Assembly (NCBI RefSeq): GCF_001486585.1
Contig: NZ_LN909046.1
Location: forward strand, 1,240,001-1,304,000
Length of the DNA stretch: 64,000 nt
Direction of reading: 5' to 3'
Origin: Paenibacillus senegalimassiliensis
GTDB taxonomy: Bacteria > Bacillota > Bacilli > Paenibacillales > Paenibacillaceae
Shown: one piece after another, positions 1-8,906 of the stretch
How the letters are laid out: the number at the start of each line of letters is the position of its first letter
Numbering within the stretch: the first letter of the stretch is position 1
Notes under the pieces: generated by a model
Seen by the model: only the letters and a program-made list of their open reading frames with translations
What the model was told of the DNA's origin: nothing
Databases searched by the model: none
Program-made: the position numbers and the translations under genes

Positions 1-1634
1 CGCCGGTACTACCGGCTGCCTGACGGAGCCTTCATGCCACTGGAAAGTGATGAATTCCAGGAAATCATCAACTTCATGAACGAGGTTGGCCTCCGTCCTC
101 AGGATTTTGGTGGTTCAAAATTTCGGGTTCCGCTAACGCGGGGACTGCATATCAAGGAAGAAGAACTGCAGGGCAGCGCCGTACGACTGGGCAAATCATT
201 TCGGGAGTTGCTGCATAACCTGCGGCGTCCCGGAAATCTGGAATTTGCGGTTCCACCCCAGCTTGCTCCGGTGCTTCGCGATTATCAGGCCTATGGCTAC
301 CAATGGCTGAAGACGCTGGCCCATTACCGCTTCGGAGGGATACTTGCCGATGATATGGGGCTGGGCAAAACCTTGCAAAGCATCGCCTTCATCGTGTCGG
401 TACTACCGGAAATTGCTGAATCCGGTCAGCCTGCGTTGATCGTCGCCCCCGCATCGTTAGTCTATAACTGGCAAAATGAATTAACCAAGTTTGCCCCTCA
501 GGTCAAGGTAGTCATAGCTGACGGGAGCAAAGCTGAACGGGTTCGAGCGCTGCGTGAGGCGGATTCTGCTGACGTCGTTATTACTTCTTACCCCCTGCTG
601 CGTCGCGATGTTGACCAATTTGCCGAGCTGTCCTTTCATACACTGATTCTTGATGAAGCTCAAAGCTTCAAGAACCATGCCTCGCAAACGGCGCAAGCGG
701 TAAAGAGTCTGCAAGCCCGACAGCGGTTCGCCTTAACCGGAACACCGGTAGAGAATTCGTTGGAAGAATTGTGTCCATCTTCAATGCCGTATTTCCCGAG
801 CTGTTCCCCAGCCGGCAGGCCTTTGGCGAGTTGTCCCGCGACAAGATCTCCCGGCAAATTCGTCCATTCCTGCTCCGTCGCTTGAAGACAGACGTGCTTA
901 AGGAGCTGCCCGAGAAGATTGAATCCCTGCAAGCGAGCGAACTGCTGCCAGAGCAGAAGAAGCTCTACTTGGCTTACCTCGCCAAGCTTCAGCAGGAAAC
1001 GTTAAAGCATCTGGATGCCGATTCGTTTGGTCAAAATCGGATACGCATCTTGGCCGGATTAACCCGGCTGCGGCAGCTTTGTTGCCACCCTTCCCTATTC
1101 GTAGATGGTTACGAAGGTGGCTCCGCCAAATTTGATCAACTGCTCGAAATGATTGAGGAATGCCAAAGTGCAGGCAAACGTGTACTGATATTTTCACAGT
1201 TTACACAAATGCTGGATTTGATCGGGCGCGAGCTCGGATACCGGGGTCTTCCCTTCTTCTATCTGGATGGCAAGACACCTGCGGCGGACCGGGTCGGACT
1301 ATGCCAACGCTTCAATGATGGAGAACGTGATTTGTTCCTTATTTCGCTGAAGGCTGGGGGCACGGGACTTAATCTCACTGGAGCGGATACGGTTATTCTG
1401 TATGATCTATGGTGGAACCCTGCCGTTGAACAGCAAGCCGCAGATCGTGCTCACCGGATTGGACAGAAAAACATTGTACAAGTCATCCGACTCGTCGCCC
1501 AAGGCACTGTAGAGGATAAAATGTATGAGTTACAGCAAAAGAAGAAGAACTTAATTGAAGAAGTGCTGAAACCGGGACAAGAAGCGTTATCAGCACTTTC
1601 GGAAGACGATATTCGCGAAATATTGATGATCTGA
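1..1634 (+). pseudogene. SNF2-family DEAD-like helicase, 5' cut by the window, internal frameshift
   Basis: The reading frame is open from base 1, so the gene starts upstream. The N-terminal half carries the Walker A region ADDMGLGKT, the DEAQ box (LILDEAQ) and motif III (LTGTPVEN). The C-terminal half carries the helicase-C motifs, ending in the QAADRAHRIGQ signature typical of SNF2/RapA-like proteins. The frame breaks at about 773: after ...ENSLEEL the codons read TGT CCA, whereas family proteins continue W-S-I-F. Adding one G (TGG TCC ATC TTC) restores the frame exactly. It therefore looks like a single-base deletion in a TGG codon. Bacterial SNF2 proteins of this type are ATP-dependent DNA or nucleoprotein translocases of uncertain role. 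If the break is real the gene is split; it may also be a sequencing error. The family call is firm, the pseudogene status is not. Confidence 0.85.
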
Positions 1635-1725
1635 CAAATCGGCGAAAGTATGTGTTTAATTGGTGAGTTCGGGACAATCTAAGGTGAGGGGTATACCCGC
1701 CATCAAGCGTTAGAGGAGGATCATT

Positions 1726-1911
1726 ATGGTACATCATGAAGGGCATGAGCCGCAGGATGAGTCCAAGCTACGTAATAAAATGGATCATGAAGGGGATTCA
1801 CTTGCGGAGAAGAAGAAAATGCAAAACGGAGTAGATATTGAGCCGGAAGCCGATGAATGGGTGGCCAAGCCGGTGCCTTTCGCCGATGGCGATACTGATT
1901 CCGAGGAATAA
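1726..1911 (+). CDS. Small acidic hydrophilic protein, unknown function
   Basis: This 61-residue protein is very rich in Asp, Glu, Lys and His, with no hydrophobic segment, no Cys and no recognisable domain. An AGAGGAGGA ribosome site (1712-1720) sits 5 bases before the ATG, and a strong terminator follows directly. These signals argue for a real monocistronic gene rather than chance. The composition suggests an unfolded cytosolic protein. I do not recognise the family. It is separated from the upstream helicase gene by about 90 bases and runs convergent to the MFS gene. Confidence 0.7.
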   Translation: MVHHEGHEPQDESKLRNKMDHEGDSLAEKKKMQNGVDIEPEADEWVAKPVPFADGDTDSEE

Positions 1912-1929
1912 CTCACTTATGACGTATAT

Positions 1930-1970
1930 AATCCGCAGCAGCCTTTTGCGCTGCTTGCGGATTATTTTTT
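1930..1970 (+). terminator. Rho-independent terminator
   Basis: The arms AATCCGCAGCAG and CTGCTTGCGGATT pair with one bulged base and are followed by ATTTTTT. It ends the small acidic protein gene. The convergent MFS stop codon lies 4 bases beyond the T tract. Confidence 0.85.
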
Positions 1971-1973
1971 ATT

Positions 1974-3206
1974 TTATAGCGTTGTTGCATCGGTTGGGGT
2001 GGTTGCCCCACTTGCGCGAGTCCCTCTCTTCTTGGCCGACACGGTGTAGACCATTAAGTATACTAGCAGGAACAGACCCATAAATGCCGCAGAATATCGA
2101 TACATTATGGCGTAATTGGTCATGGATGCGATAGCACCAAGCAGAACTGCCCCTACGGCCACACCGAAATCCATTGAATTGTAGAACATACTGTTGGCCG
2201 AGCCATATTGTTCCGGCTGACAAACCCGTAGCATCCACGCCTGAATCGTAGGCTGAATAGCCCCGAAACCAAGCCCGTAAAGCAGAGCCGAACAAATTAA
2301 CATGGGCATGGATGTGGCAAAGGACAGAACCAGCATACTGGTTACCACCACTAAAGCAGCCGGAATAAGAACCCTTGCCGGGCCTTTCGCATCAAACATG
2401 CGGCCAGAGATCGGGCGAATCAGCATGACGGTGAGCGCATTGAATAGGAAGAACAAGCCAACCTGCTCCAGATGAACAAACTCGCCGAACAGGGCTATAA
2501 AGCTAAGTAACCCGCTATACGTGATGGATAACAGCATATTAAGAAAAGCGGGAAACCATAGTCCGCGAATCCACCGATCCCTGGTTCCCTTTCCACTCTT
2601 GGCAGCAGTGGGCCGAACCGCCCGAGTCTTGGGCAATGCACGGCTGAGCAGCAGCAGCGGAATCATCAACAACACCGTAAGGGTTCCCCCTAACGTAAGC
2701 ACGTCAAAGCCCAACTGCTTCATTACGTTGAGGCCGATCATCGGCCCTACAGACATCGCCAGGCTACTGGACAAGCCGAAATAACCGATACCCTCCCCCA
2801 TTCTGGATAAGGGAATAATTCTCGATACCAAGGTCGGCAATATGGTACTACCCAGCCCGAAGCCAACACCATAGCCTGCTCGTACCATCAGTAATTCCCC
2901 AATGCTACCTGCCCCGGCATTTAGCGCCGTCATTCCGGCCGCAATCATCAATCCCACCAATAGCAGTACATTTGGTGAGTATCGTCTCAGTAAGGCTGAA
3001 GCAAGAAATCGCGTCAATATAGCCGATAAGGCGAATACGCTAGTAATCAGGCTGACTTGCAGATCACTGGCTGCGAACTCGCTTTTGGCATAGGACGAGA
3101 ACGAAGATAATAACATATGCAAATTTAAAAATAATAAAAACGCCGAGATCGTTAATGAGATAAATGATCTCGTCCAAAGCGCTTCTCCTTCTTGTTGTAA
3201 CGGCAT
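1974..3206 (-). CDS. MFS transporter (drug/metabolite efflux type)
   Basis: A 410-residue integral membrane protein with about 12 hydrophobic segments in two halves joined by a basic loop near residue 190-215. This is the normal length and shape for a major facilitator. The loop after helix 2 (RFLASALLRRYS) resembles the family A motif. The start is the ATG at 3206, with a GGAGAG ribosome site just upstream. It is the second gene of an apparent operon with the MarR repressor (33-base gap), an arrangement typical of substrate-inducible exporters such as YwoG/YwoH of Bacillus subtilis. Substrate unknown; export of a toxic small molecule is inferred from the MarR partner only. Confidence 0.85.
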   Translation of the reverse strand: MPLQQEGEALWTRSFISLTISAFLLFLNLHMLLSSFSSYAKSEFAASDLQVSLITSVFALSAILTRFLASALLRRYSPNVLLLVGLMIAAGMTALNAGAGSIGELLMVRAGYGVGFGLGSTILPTLVSRIIPLSRMGEGIGYFGLSSSLAMSVGPMIGLNVMKQLGFDVLTLGGTLTVLLMIPLLLLSRALPKTRAVRPTAAKSGKGTRDRWIRGLWFPAFLNMLLSITYSGLLSFIALFGEFVHLEQVGLFFLFNALTVMLIRPISGRMFDAKGPARVLIPAALVVVTSMLVLSFATSMPMLICSALLYGLGFGAIQPTIQAWMLRVCQPEQYGSANSMFYNSMDFGVAVGAVLLGAIASMTNYAIMYRYSAAFMGLFLLVYLMVYTVSAKKRGTRASGATTPTDATTL

Positions 3207-3239
3207 TTCTCTCTCCTGCTCTCCTATGAAGTCTTGTTC

Positions 3240-3695
3240 TTATGATTCCTGCTCTGCCTGAATACTAAGCTGGAGACTGATTCGTTGCAGCAGTTCCATC
3301 AGCATGCTGTATTCATCCTTACTCATCATGTGCTTCACGTCCTCGGTAACACTCTGCTCCAACGGCAGGGTTTCCTGAATCAGCGCCTTCCCTCGCGCTG
3401 TGCTGTACACAAGAAAAGAGCGGCGATCCTGCTTGCCCGTTTGCTTGTGCACCAGTTCTTTGTGTTCCAGATGATCGATGATTCGGGTGGTCGTGGGCTT
3501 GTCCTTCCCTGAACGATCGGCTATCTCCTTCTGAATGAGTCCGTCCGCCAAATCGATCTGATACAACACCGCCCATTGCTCTGGCGTAATGTCAAAGCCC
3601 TTCAACCGCTGCTGTAGCAAAGAGGCGATCTTCCGATAAGCTACGCCCATTATAAATCCTATCGCCGGCGCTCTCTCGGGCTTCATGATTGTCAT
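3240..3695 (-). CDS. MarR-family transcriptional regulator
   Basis: A 151-residue protein with the MarR winged-helix layout: N-terminal dimer helix, recognition-helix region QKEIADRSGKDKPTTTRIID at about 54-73, and the wing (KQDRRSFLVYSTARGK) at about 91-106, where the D-x-R dipeptide typical of the family is present. MarR proteins are dimeric repressors that release DNA on binding small aromatic ligands or on oxidation; this one has no Cys, so a redox switch is unlikely. It is transcribed ahead of the MFS exporter and sits just below a promoter with a perfect 12-bp palindrome, so it probably represses itself and the transporter. Confidence 0.92.
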   Translation of the reverse strand: MTIMKPERAPAIGFIMGVAYRKIASLLQQRLKGFDITPEQWAVLYQIDLADGLIQKEIADRSGKDKPTTTRIIDHLEHKELVHKQTGKQDRRSFLVYSTARGKALIQETLPLEQSVTEDVKHMMSKDEYSMLMELLQRISLQLSIQAEQES

Positions 3696-3722
3696 GTGCG
3701 TTTCTCCTTTTTACCAAAATAG

Positions 3723-3762
3723 TTGTCTAGACAATTATATATAGGTCAACTATATCTGTCAA
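3723..3762 (-). promoter_or_regulatory. Sigma-A promoter with overlapping MarR-type operator
   Basis: Reading on the minus strand, a consensus -35 TTGACA (3757-3762) is followed by 17 bases and a consensus -10 TATAAT (3734-3739). The perfect palindrome TTGTCTAGACAA (3723-3734) lies right after and touches the -10, where bound repressor would block initiation. It drives the marR-MFS pair. That MarR binds here is inferred from position and symmetry. Confidence 0.8.
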
Positions 3763-3899
3763 ACAACAATCGATCGCTCCCCCTATGCCTATGTGTTTAT
3801 TTGCTGCTGATTAGGTAATCATCTTTTCCCTTTTCATCCTGCGCGAATACACTGGTTCTACAACGTGCAATTAAAATGTACTTAAGGAGACTTGCGTTT

Positions 3900-4673
3900 A
3901 TGAAGACCACCCGGCACCCACGCCATGTCGTCAGCAAGTGGAAGAAAAATGAGGTACTGATGCAGCACAGAACGATACGTTCACATCTTCCCGATTCCAT
4001 GCGCTTTAGCCGTGAGCATCTGCTTCACATGCTGCGAAAATACAAGATGGTTTATGTTAAACCTGTCAACGGAACTTGGGGTAAAGGCGTCATCCGGGTA
4101 GAGATGGTTTCGACCTCCGGCGAAGGAACCTATCAGTATCATCTGGATACGACGGTCCGAACCTGCTCCTCCTTTGACGAGCTTTATGCTGCCATTTGCA
4201 AGCGTAAGTTCAAGAAGCGTTACCTGATTCAGCAAGGCATCGATCTGCTTCAATACCAGAACCGTCGTTTTGATCTGAGAGTCATGGTACAGCGCACCTC
4301 GCAAAAAGGCTGGAAAACGACCGGAATTATCGGCAGGTTAGCTCATCCTCGTAAAATTGTGACCAATTACCATAATGACGGGAAGCTGATACCTGTAGAG
4401 AAGTTGTTGGCTCCCCACTTGAGGGAGTCTTACCTTCCAGCTTATTTGGCCACACTGGAAAGCCTGGGTGAGAACATTGCCGAGCATTTAAACAGCCGCT
4501 TCCCCGGAATTCGGGACCTTGGCGTGGATGTAGCCCTGGACCAGAAGCTTCGTCCCTGGATTCTTGAGGTCAATACCTCACCAGATCCTTATATCTTCCG
4601 CAAGCTCAAGGACAAGAGCATGTTCCGTACCGTGATGCAGTATGCACGCGCCAATGGCAAGCTTAAAGCATAA
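3900..4673 (+). CDS. YheC/YheD-like ATP-grasp protein (spore-coat associated family)
   Basis: A 257-residue protein of the YheC/YheD family, whose Bacillus members are linked to the endospore coat. The ATP-grasp layout is visible: YVKPVNGTWGKGV with the nucleotide-binding Lys near residue 52, a basic RFDLRVMVQR strand in the middle, and ILEVNTSPDPYIF near 225, whose Glu and Asn are the usual Mg-ATP ligands. The start chosen is the ATG at 3900, with AAGGAGA 9 bases upstream; an in-frame ATG at 3876 lies before that site and is unlikely. The substrate of this family is not established. A convergent glycosyltransferase next door fits a cell- or spore-surface role, but that is inference. Confidence 0.82.
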   Translation: MKTTRHPRHVVSKWKKNEVLMQHRTIRSHLPDSMRFSREHLLHMLRKYKMVYVKPVNGTWGKGVIRVEMVSTSGEGTYQYHLDTTVRTCSSFDELYAAICKRKFKKRYLIQQGIDLLQYQNRRFDLRVMVQRTSQKGWKTTGIIGRLAHPRKIVTNYHNDGKLIPVEKLLAPHLRESYLPAYLATLESLGENIAEHLNSRFPGIRDLGVDVALDQKLRPWILEVNTSPDPYIFRKLKDKSMFRTVMQYARANGKLKA

Positions 4674-4679
4674 TGAACT

Positions 4680-4729
4680 AAAGGACAGAATATCCGGTAC
4701 GTCTTGTCTTCCGGTATCCTGTCCTTTTT
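4680..4729. terminator. Terminator between convergent genes
   Basis: Arms AAAGGACAG...CCGG and CCGG...CTGTCCTTT form a long imperfect hairpin followed by TTTTC on the plus strand. It ends the YheC/D gene. The minus strand has only a weak T stretch, so termination of the glycosyltransferase gene here is less certain. Confidence 0.75.
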
Positions 4730-4747
4730 CGCTGATTAGAGTTCCAC

Positions 4748-5824
4748 CTACATTACAAATGACTGATAGACACTCATGAGCTTCGTAGCTGTTTGCTTCC
4801 AGCCAAATCGGTTGACCGCATGTTCCCTCGCCTTCACCGACATCTCCTTTGCGGCTTCGTGATATTGCACCAATTGCCAAATCCAGCGAGCATGCTCTTC
4901 AGGCTGATTGTATTCATCCACCAAATACCCATTCTCACCATGCCGGATGATCTCGCCAATCCCGCCAATGTTTGATGCGACAACTGGCAAGCCACACGCC
5001 ATCGCCTCCACGTTGACCAGCCCGAATGCCTCATGTTCCTGCGAAGGACAGGCCAGACAATCTGCACTCTGAAATTGACGATGAATGACCGCATGGGGAA
5101 TTCTCCCTGTGAAGCGGACCGGAACTCCCTTGTGACGGGCCAACTTATGCAACTCTCTCATATATCCTGGTCTACCTCGGCCAACGACAGTCAAGGTAAC
5201 TTCCTTCCCTGCCTTCCGTACTAAGCTGATCGCTCGAATCAGCACCGGAACTCCCTTACGTGGAATAACCCGGCCCGCAAACAAGATGTTGAATTTGGCA
5301 GACGGCGCTTTTTGCATATTCGGCTTGAACCGATCCGTATCCACCCCAAGATGAACTGTAACCATTTTGCTACTGTCCTCGGGAAAGCGCTGCGACAGAC
5401 GGGTCCTGAGCGACTCACTATTGACGATAATCATATCAGCTTTAGCCAAACATTGACTAATCTGATTCGTTGGCCTGACAAACGTTAGAGAATGCAGAAA
5501 CAAGGATATGGGTATCTTAGGAAAGGTTCTCTTCAATTTCGCCATGTAATAGGGCCGGTTATCCACCTGGATGAGGTCATATTGTCGTCCTCTGACATAA
5601 CGTAGCACCGAGACCATATAAGCACGAGGAGTTCCCGCACTTACCCGGATAATTGTCAAATTACCCATTCGGCTTATACGAGACAGATTCCTTGCCCGTC
5701 TGCTAACCAGTGTAATAGTATGGCCAGAAGTTGCCCACTGCCGTGCAATAGCCAGCATACATATTTCCACCGACCCATTGCCGGGAACCGGGAACTGCTC
5801 GGGTGCCACCATCAGAATATTCAT
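4748..5824 (-). CDS. Glycosyltransferase family 4 (GT-B fold)
   Basis: A 358-residue GT4 enzyme. The N-terminal Rossmann half begins MNILMVAPEQFPVPGNGSVE, with the glycine-rich acceptor-side loop. The second half starts near GRVIPRKG and holds the E-x7-E element EAFGLVNVE followed by AMACGLPVVAS, which binds the sugar-nucleotide donor. Its closest functional type is the CotSA/YtcC-like group of Bacillales, retaining transferases that decorate surface or spore polymers. The start is the ATG at 5824, with GGGAGG 11 bases upstream; a longer reading from a TTG at 5848 would include that ribosome site. Donor and acceptor cannot be read from the sequence. Confidence 0.87.
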   Translation of the reverse strand: MNILMVAPEQFPVPGNGSVEICMLAIARQWATSGHTITLVSRRARNLSRISRMGNLTIIRVSAGTPRAYMVSVLRYVRGRQYDLIQVDNRPYYMAKLKRTFPKIPISLFLHSLTFVRPTNQISQCLAKADMIIVNSESLRTRLSQRFPEDSSKMVTVHLGVDTDRFKPNMQKAPSAKFNILFAGRVIPRKGVPVLIRAISLVRKAGKEVTLTVVGRGRPGYMRELHKLARHKGVPVRFTGRIPHAVIHRQFQSADCLACPSQEHEAFGLVNVEAMACGLPVVASNIGGIGEIIRHGENGYLVDEYNQPEEHARWIWQLVQYHEAAKEMSVKAREHAVNRFGWKQTATKLMSVYQSFVM

Positions 5825-5924
5825 TATCCCTATGTCCTCCCTTACCAAATGGCCTGTATCTATTCACTATATGCGCCACAAGGGAAATCCGCACCCCCGC
5901 TAAAAACCTAACCTCACCATCCAA

Positions 5925-5955
5925 TAGTATAAAAAAGTATACTATACTACATATT
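5925..5955 (+). promoter_or_regulatory. Repeated AGTATA/TATACT elements upstream of namA
   Basis: A short AT-rich stretch about 100 bases before namA holds AGTATA, AGTATACTATACT and ACTACATA in near-mirror order. It could be an extended -10 or an operator. Similar TACTAT/ATAGTA mirror repeats precede azoR at 31489. A binding protein of the HxlR/YodB kind is conceivable but not shown. Confidence 0.35.
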
Positions 5956-6045
5956 TGTGCGTACTTGTAACTTGGGACCATGTGGTCTACCATGATAAAA
6001 GACAACGTTTCATATTAGATTTAAAAATAAAAGGAGTGGTAGCCC

Positions 6046-7056
6046 GTGAGTTCCAAACTATTTACCCCGTTCACCTTAAAAGAGGTTACTTTCAAAAATC
6101 GCATCGTCATGTCTCCGATGTGTCAATATTCAACTCCCCAGCAAGATGGGATCGCCGGAGATTGGCATAAAATTCATTATGCTACTCGCGCCGTTGGCGG
6201 CGTAGGGCTTATTATAATTGAAGCAACTGCTGTGTCTCCTGAAGGGCGAATCAGCTATAAGGACCTTGGCATTTGGAGCGATGAGCATGTGGCCGGGCTT
6301 AAGGAAATTGCCGATCTGGTTCATCAAAATGGCTCTAAAATCGGCATTCAGTTAGCCCATGCCGGACGCAAGGCTGAACTAGAGGAAACGATTCTGGCCC
6401 CTTCGGCCATTCCGTTTCCGGACAAGAAGACACCTAAAGCAGCGGACGCCCAGGAGATTCAGAAGATTATTTCCGAGTTCCGGGATGCCGCCCGTCGTAC
6501 GCGGGAAGCTGGGTTTGACGTGATTGAAATCCATGCTGCTCATGGCTACCTGTTGAATGAATTCCTGTCCCCTGTTACGAATCATCGTGAAGATGAATAC
6601 GGTGGCAGTTCAGATGGCCGCTATCGTCTGCTTAGTGAGATTATTGAAGCAATCAAGACTGAATGGTCGGGTCCACTCCTTGTACGGTTATCAGCAGAAG
6701 AATACGATCCGCAGGGCAATTCGCTGGAGCAATATATTGATTATGCTCGCCGGATGAAGGAACAAGGTGTCGATCTCGTGGATTGCAGCTCTGGTGGCCT
6801 GGTCCCTGCATCCATTCATCCTTATCCCGGCTATCAAGTCAATCTAGCCGAGCAAATTCGGCGCCAAGCCGATATCGCTACGGGAGCTGTTGGCCTGATT
6901 ACCAGCCCGGCTCATGCCGAAGAGATTGTAAGCAATGATCGGGCAGACCTTGTTTTCCTCGGTCGTGAGTTGCTTCGCAACCCTTATTGGGCTTATGAAG
7001 CGGCCAACGAGTTGCGCACTACGCTCGATCGCCCTGCACCTTACGAACGCGCTTAA
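6046..7056 (+). CDS. namA: NADPH dehydrogenase, old yellow enzyme family (NamA/YqjM)
   Basis: A 336-residue FMN-dependent ene-reductase that uses NADPH to reduce activated C=C bonds and nitro compounds. It matches B. subtilis YqjM closely: C26 and Y28 in the SPMCQYS motif (the flavin-tuning Cys), the substrate-binding pair H165 and H168 in IEIHAAHG, and the [12 protein letters not shown] element. Length is that of the YqjM subfamily rather than the longer yeast enzymes. The start is a GTG at 6046 with AAAGGAGTGG 6 bases upstream. It is monocistronic, with a terminator after it. Members are induced by electrophiles and xenobiotics, in keeping with the mirror repeats upstream. Confidence 0.95.
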   Translation: MSSKLFTPFTLKEVTFKNRIVMSPMCQYSTPQQDGIAGDWHKIHYATRAVGGVGLIIIEATAVSPEGRISYKDLGIWSDEHVAGLKEIADLVHQNGSKIGIQLAHAGRKAELEETILAPSAIPFPDKKTPKAADAQEIQKIISEFRDAARRTREAGFDVIEIHAAHGYLLNEFLSPVTNHREDEYGGSSDGRYRLLSEIIEAIKTEWSGPLLVRLSAEEYDPQGNSLEQYIDYARRMKEQGVDLVDCSSGGLVPASIHPYPGYQVNLAEQIRRQADIATGAVGLITSPAHAEEIVSNDRADLVFLGRELLRNPYWAYEAANELRTTLDRPAPYERA

Positions 7057-7088
7057 TTCAGTTCATGCCGTGAATTGTTAGTGTGATT

Positions 7089-7140
7089 ACAAAACAGCCC
7101 CCTGCTTGCTAACCGGCGAGTGCGGGGCTTGTTGTTTTGT
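7089..7140. terminator. Bidirectional terminator after namA
   Basis: ACAAAAC and GTTTTGT flank AGCCCC/GGGGCT arms, giving a nested hairpin with T-rich sides on both strands. It ends namA. Confidence 0.7.
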
Positions 7141-7159
7141 ATATCTATTCAAGATAAGC

Positions 7160-7188
7160 TTGGCTTTGCTTCCGTGCAGCTATATAAT
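7160..7188 (+). promoter_or_regulatory. Sigma-A promoter for mqnBD
   Basis: TTGGCT (7160-7165), a 17-base spacer and a consensus TATAAT (7183-7188) lie about 37 bases before the mqnB start. Confidence 0.6.
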
Positions 7189-7224
7189 TTGGAGAGTGAA
7201 TTTGGCAAGGAGTGAGTCTGATCC

Positions 7225-7932
7225 ATGAACAAGCTTCGCATTCTAGTTATGACCGCAGTTGAGGCAGAACGAGCCGCCGTGATGCGCGGACTCGGCAGCT
7301 ATGAAGGTGCCGAAGTGCGAATCGCAGGCGTTGGCCCGGCAGCAGCAGCGGCTTCCACCGCAAAAATTCTCGCTTTGGCTGGTGTGACCGGAGGGCTACT
7401 ATCCATCCCCACAGAAGATCGGCCCCGTGGGAACAGCTTTGATCTCGTAATTAGCGCTGGGATTGGTGGCGGGTTTGCAGATGTCGCACCTATCGGTTCA
7501 TTGGTCGTGTCAAGCGATATCATCGCGGCTGATCTGGGAGCGGAGACACCGGAGGGTTATGTCAGTGTAGATACCCTGGGATTCGGGGCTTCACGTATCA
7601 TTGCGGAGCAGGATCTCTCCCGTCGCTGGATTCAGGCACTGCAAGCCGCCGGTCTAACGGCAAGCCTTGCACCAGTGCTGACGCTTTCCACCGTCACTGG
7701 AACGTCTGCAACCACGCAGAACCTCTCCTTGCGCTACCCGGGGGTTGGCGCAGAAGCCATGGAGGGCTATGGCGTTGCTGAAGCGGCAAGGCAGTTTGAC
7801 TTGCCTGCACTTGAGATTCGCGCCATCTCCAATGTGGTTGGCCCCCGTGATCGGGAGTCTTGGAAGATTGGCGAAGCCTTGCAGGCTTTGGAACAAGCCT
7901 GCACTATATTAACGGAGGTGCTGTCATCATGA
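7225..7932 (+). CDS. mqnB: Futalosine hydrolase (futalosine nucleosidase)
   Basis: A 235-residue member of the nucleoside phosphorylase/hydrolase superfamily. It cleaves futalosine to dehypoxanthine futalosine and hypoxanthine in the futalosine route to menaquinone. The MTAVEAERAAV start, the SAGIGGGF purine-site loop and the ..AEAMEGYGVAEAA ribose-binding segment near 180-190 follow the MqnB pattern. Its identity is secured by mqnD, whose ATG overlaps the mqnB stop (ATGA). The ATG at 7225 is preceded by AAGGAG about 12 bases away, rather far but the best candidate. The cell therefore makes menaquinone by the futalosine pathway, unlike B. subtilis; mqnA, mqnC and mqnE are not in this window. 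Confidence 0.93.
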   Translation: MNKLRILVMTAVEAERAAVMRGLGSYEGAEVRIAGVGPAAAAASTAKILALAGVTGGLLSIPTEDRPRGNSFDLVISAGIGGGFADVAPIGSLVVSSDIIAADLGAETPEGYVSVDTLGFGASRIIAEQDLSRRWIQALQAAGLTASLAPVLTLSTVTGTSATTQNLSLRYPGVGAEAMEGYGVAEAARQFDLPALEIRAISNVVGPRDRESWKIGEALQALEQACTILTEVLSS

Positions 7933-8783
7933 AAATTGCTTTTTCACCTTGCCCCAACGATACCTTTGTATTCCATGCCTGGGCGCATGGCTTGATTCCC
8001 GGGGCACCTGAATTGGAAGTCACCTATGCCGACATCGACATTACTAATGGGCTCGCCGCTTCCGGAGAAGGCCCTGAGGTACTGAAAATATCCTACGCCG
8101 CCCTGCCCTGGGTGCTGGACGAATATGCCTTGCTACCCTGTGGAGGCGCTCTTGGCCGCGGCTGCGGCCCCCTGGTGCTAACCAAAGGTTCCGCCACCGG
8201 CGCTATTGATGCAGCAGCACTGTCAGGCCGCCGCGTTGCCGTTCCAAGCGAACGCTCAACCGCTTATTTGCTATTTCGACTATGGGCTGCAAAGCATATC
8301 CCAGGTGGCGTAGGCGAAATTATTGTAATGCCATTTGACGAGATCATGCCTGCGGTACAACGCGGCGACATCGATGCCGGATTAGTTATTCATGAAGCTC
8401 GCTTCACCTATCCCTCCTACGGCCTGGACCTATTACAGGATCTTGGCAGTTGGTGGGAAGAAGATACGGGGCTGCCTATACCGCTTGGTGCCATCATCGC
8501 CCGGCGCACAATGGATTTACAGCAGCTTGCCCGCTGGACAACGGCATCCGTAGAATATGCCTGGGCTCATCCTGAGGCCTCTGCCGAGTATGTCATGAGC
8601 CATGCTCAGGAGATGTCACCTGATGTAACCCAAGCCCACATCGATCTCTACGTCAACAAATATACGGCGAACTTGGGTGAAGACGGATATGCCGCAGTCA
8701 GTGCCCTGCTGGAGCGCGCAGCCGCCGAAGGACTCGTGCCCAAGATCGATCCTCTCAAGCTCAGGGGAGATTGGAGCTTGTAG
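7929..8783 (+). CDS. mqnD: 1,4-dihydroxy-6-naphthoate synthase
   Basis: A 284-residue protein with a periplasmic-binding-protein-like fold. It converts cyclic dehypoxanthine futalosine to 1,4-dihydroxy-6-naphthoate. The signature start MKIAFSPCPNDTFVFHAW and the DIDITNGLA segment are diagnostic. The acidic FDEIMPAVQRGDIDAGLVIHEARF segment near 135-160 contains the conserved His proposed to act as base. The start is the ATG at 7929, with GGAGGTG 9 bases before it inside mqnB and a 4-base ATGA overlap, so the two genes are translationally coupled. Length is normal for MqnD. A terminator follows. Confidence 0.95.
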   Translation: MKIAFSPCPNDTFVFHAWAHGLIPGAPELEVTYADIDITNGLAASGEGPEVLKISYAALPWVLDEYALLPCGGALGRGCGPLVLTKGSATGAIDAAALSGRRVAVPSERSTAYLLFRLWAAKHIPGGVGEIIVMPFDEIMPAVQRGDIDAGLVIHEARFTYPSYGLDLLQDLGSWWEEDTGLPIPLGAIIARRTMDLQQLARWTTASVEYAWAHPEASAEYVMSHAQEMSPDVTQAHIDLYVNKYTANLGEDGYAAVSALLERAAAEGLVPKIDPLKLRGDWSL

Positions 8784-8808
8784 GGATTGTTGAAAACAGC
8801 TATTCCTA

Positions 8809-8867
8809 CAAAACGGCACCTTTCAAGCCAGAGTTTATGCTCTGGTAAGGAAGGTGCCGTTTTTTTG
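8809..8867 (+). terminator. Terminator after mqnD
   Basis: AAACGGCACCTT and AAGGTGCCGTTT pair, with an inner CCAGAG/CTCTGG hairpin, followed by seven T residues on the plus strand. Confidence 0.9.
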
Positions 8868-8906
8868 CGGAATAACTGCTTCATGGGCCCTGTTCTTAAG
8901 CAATGC

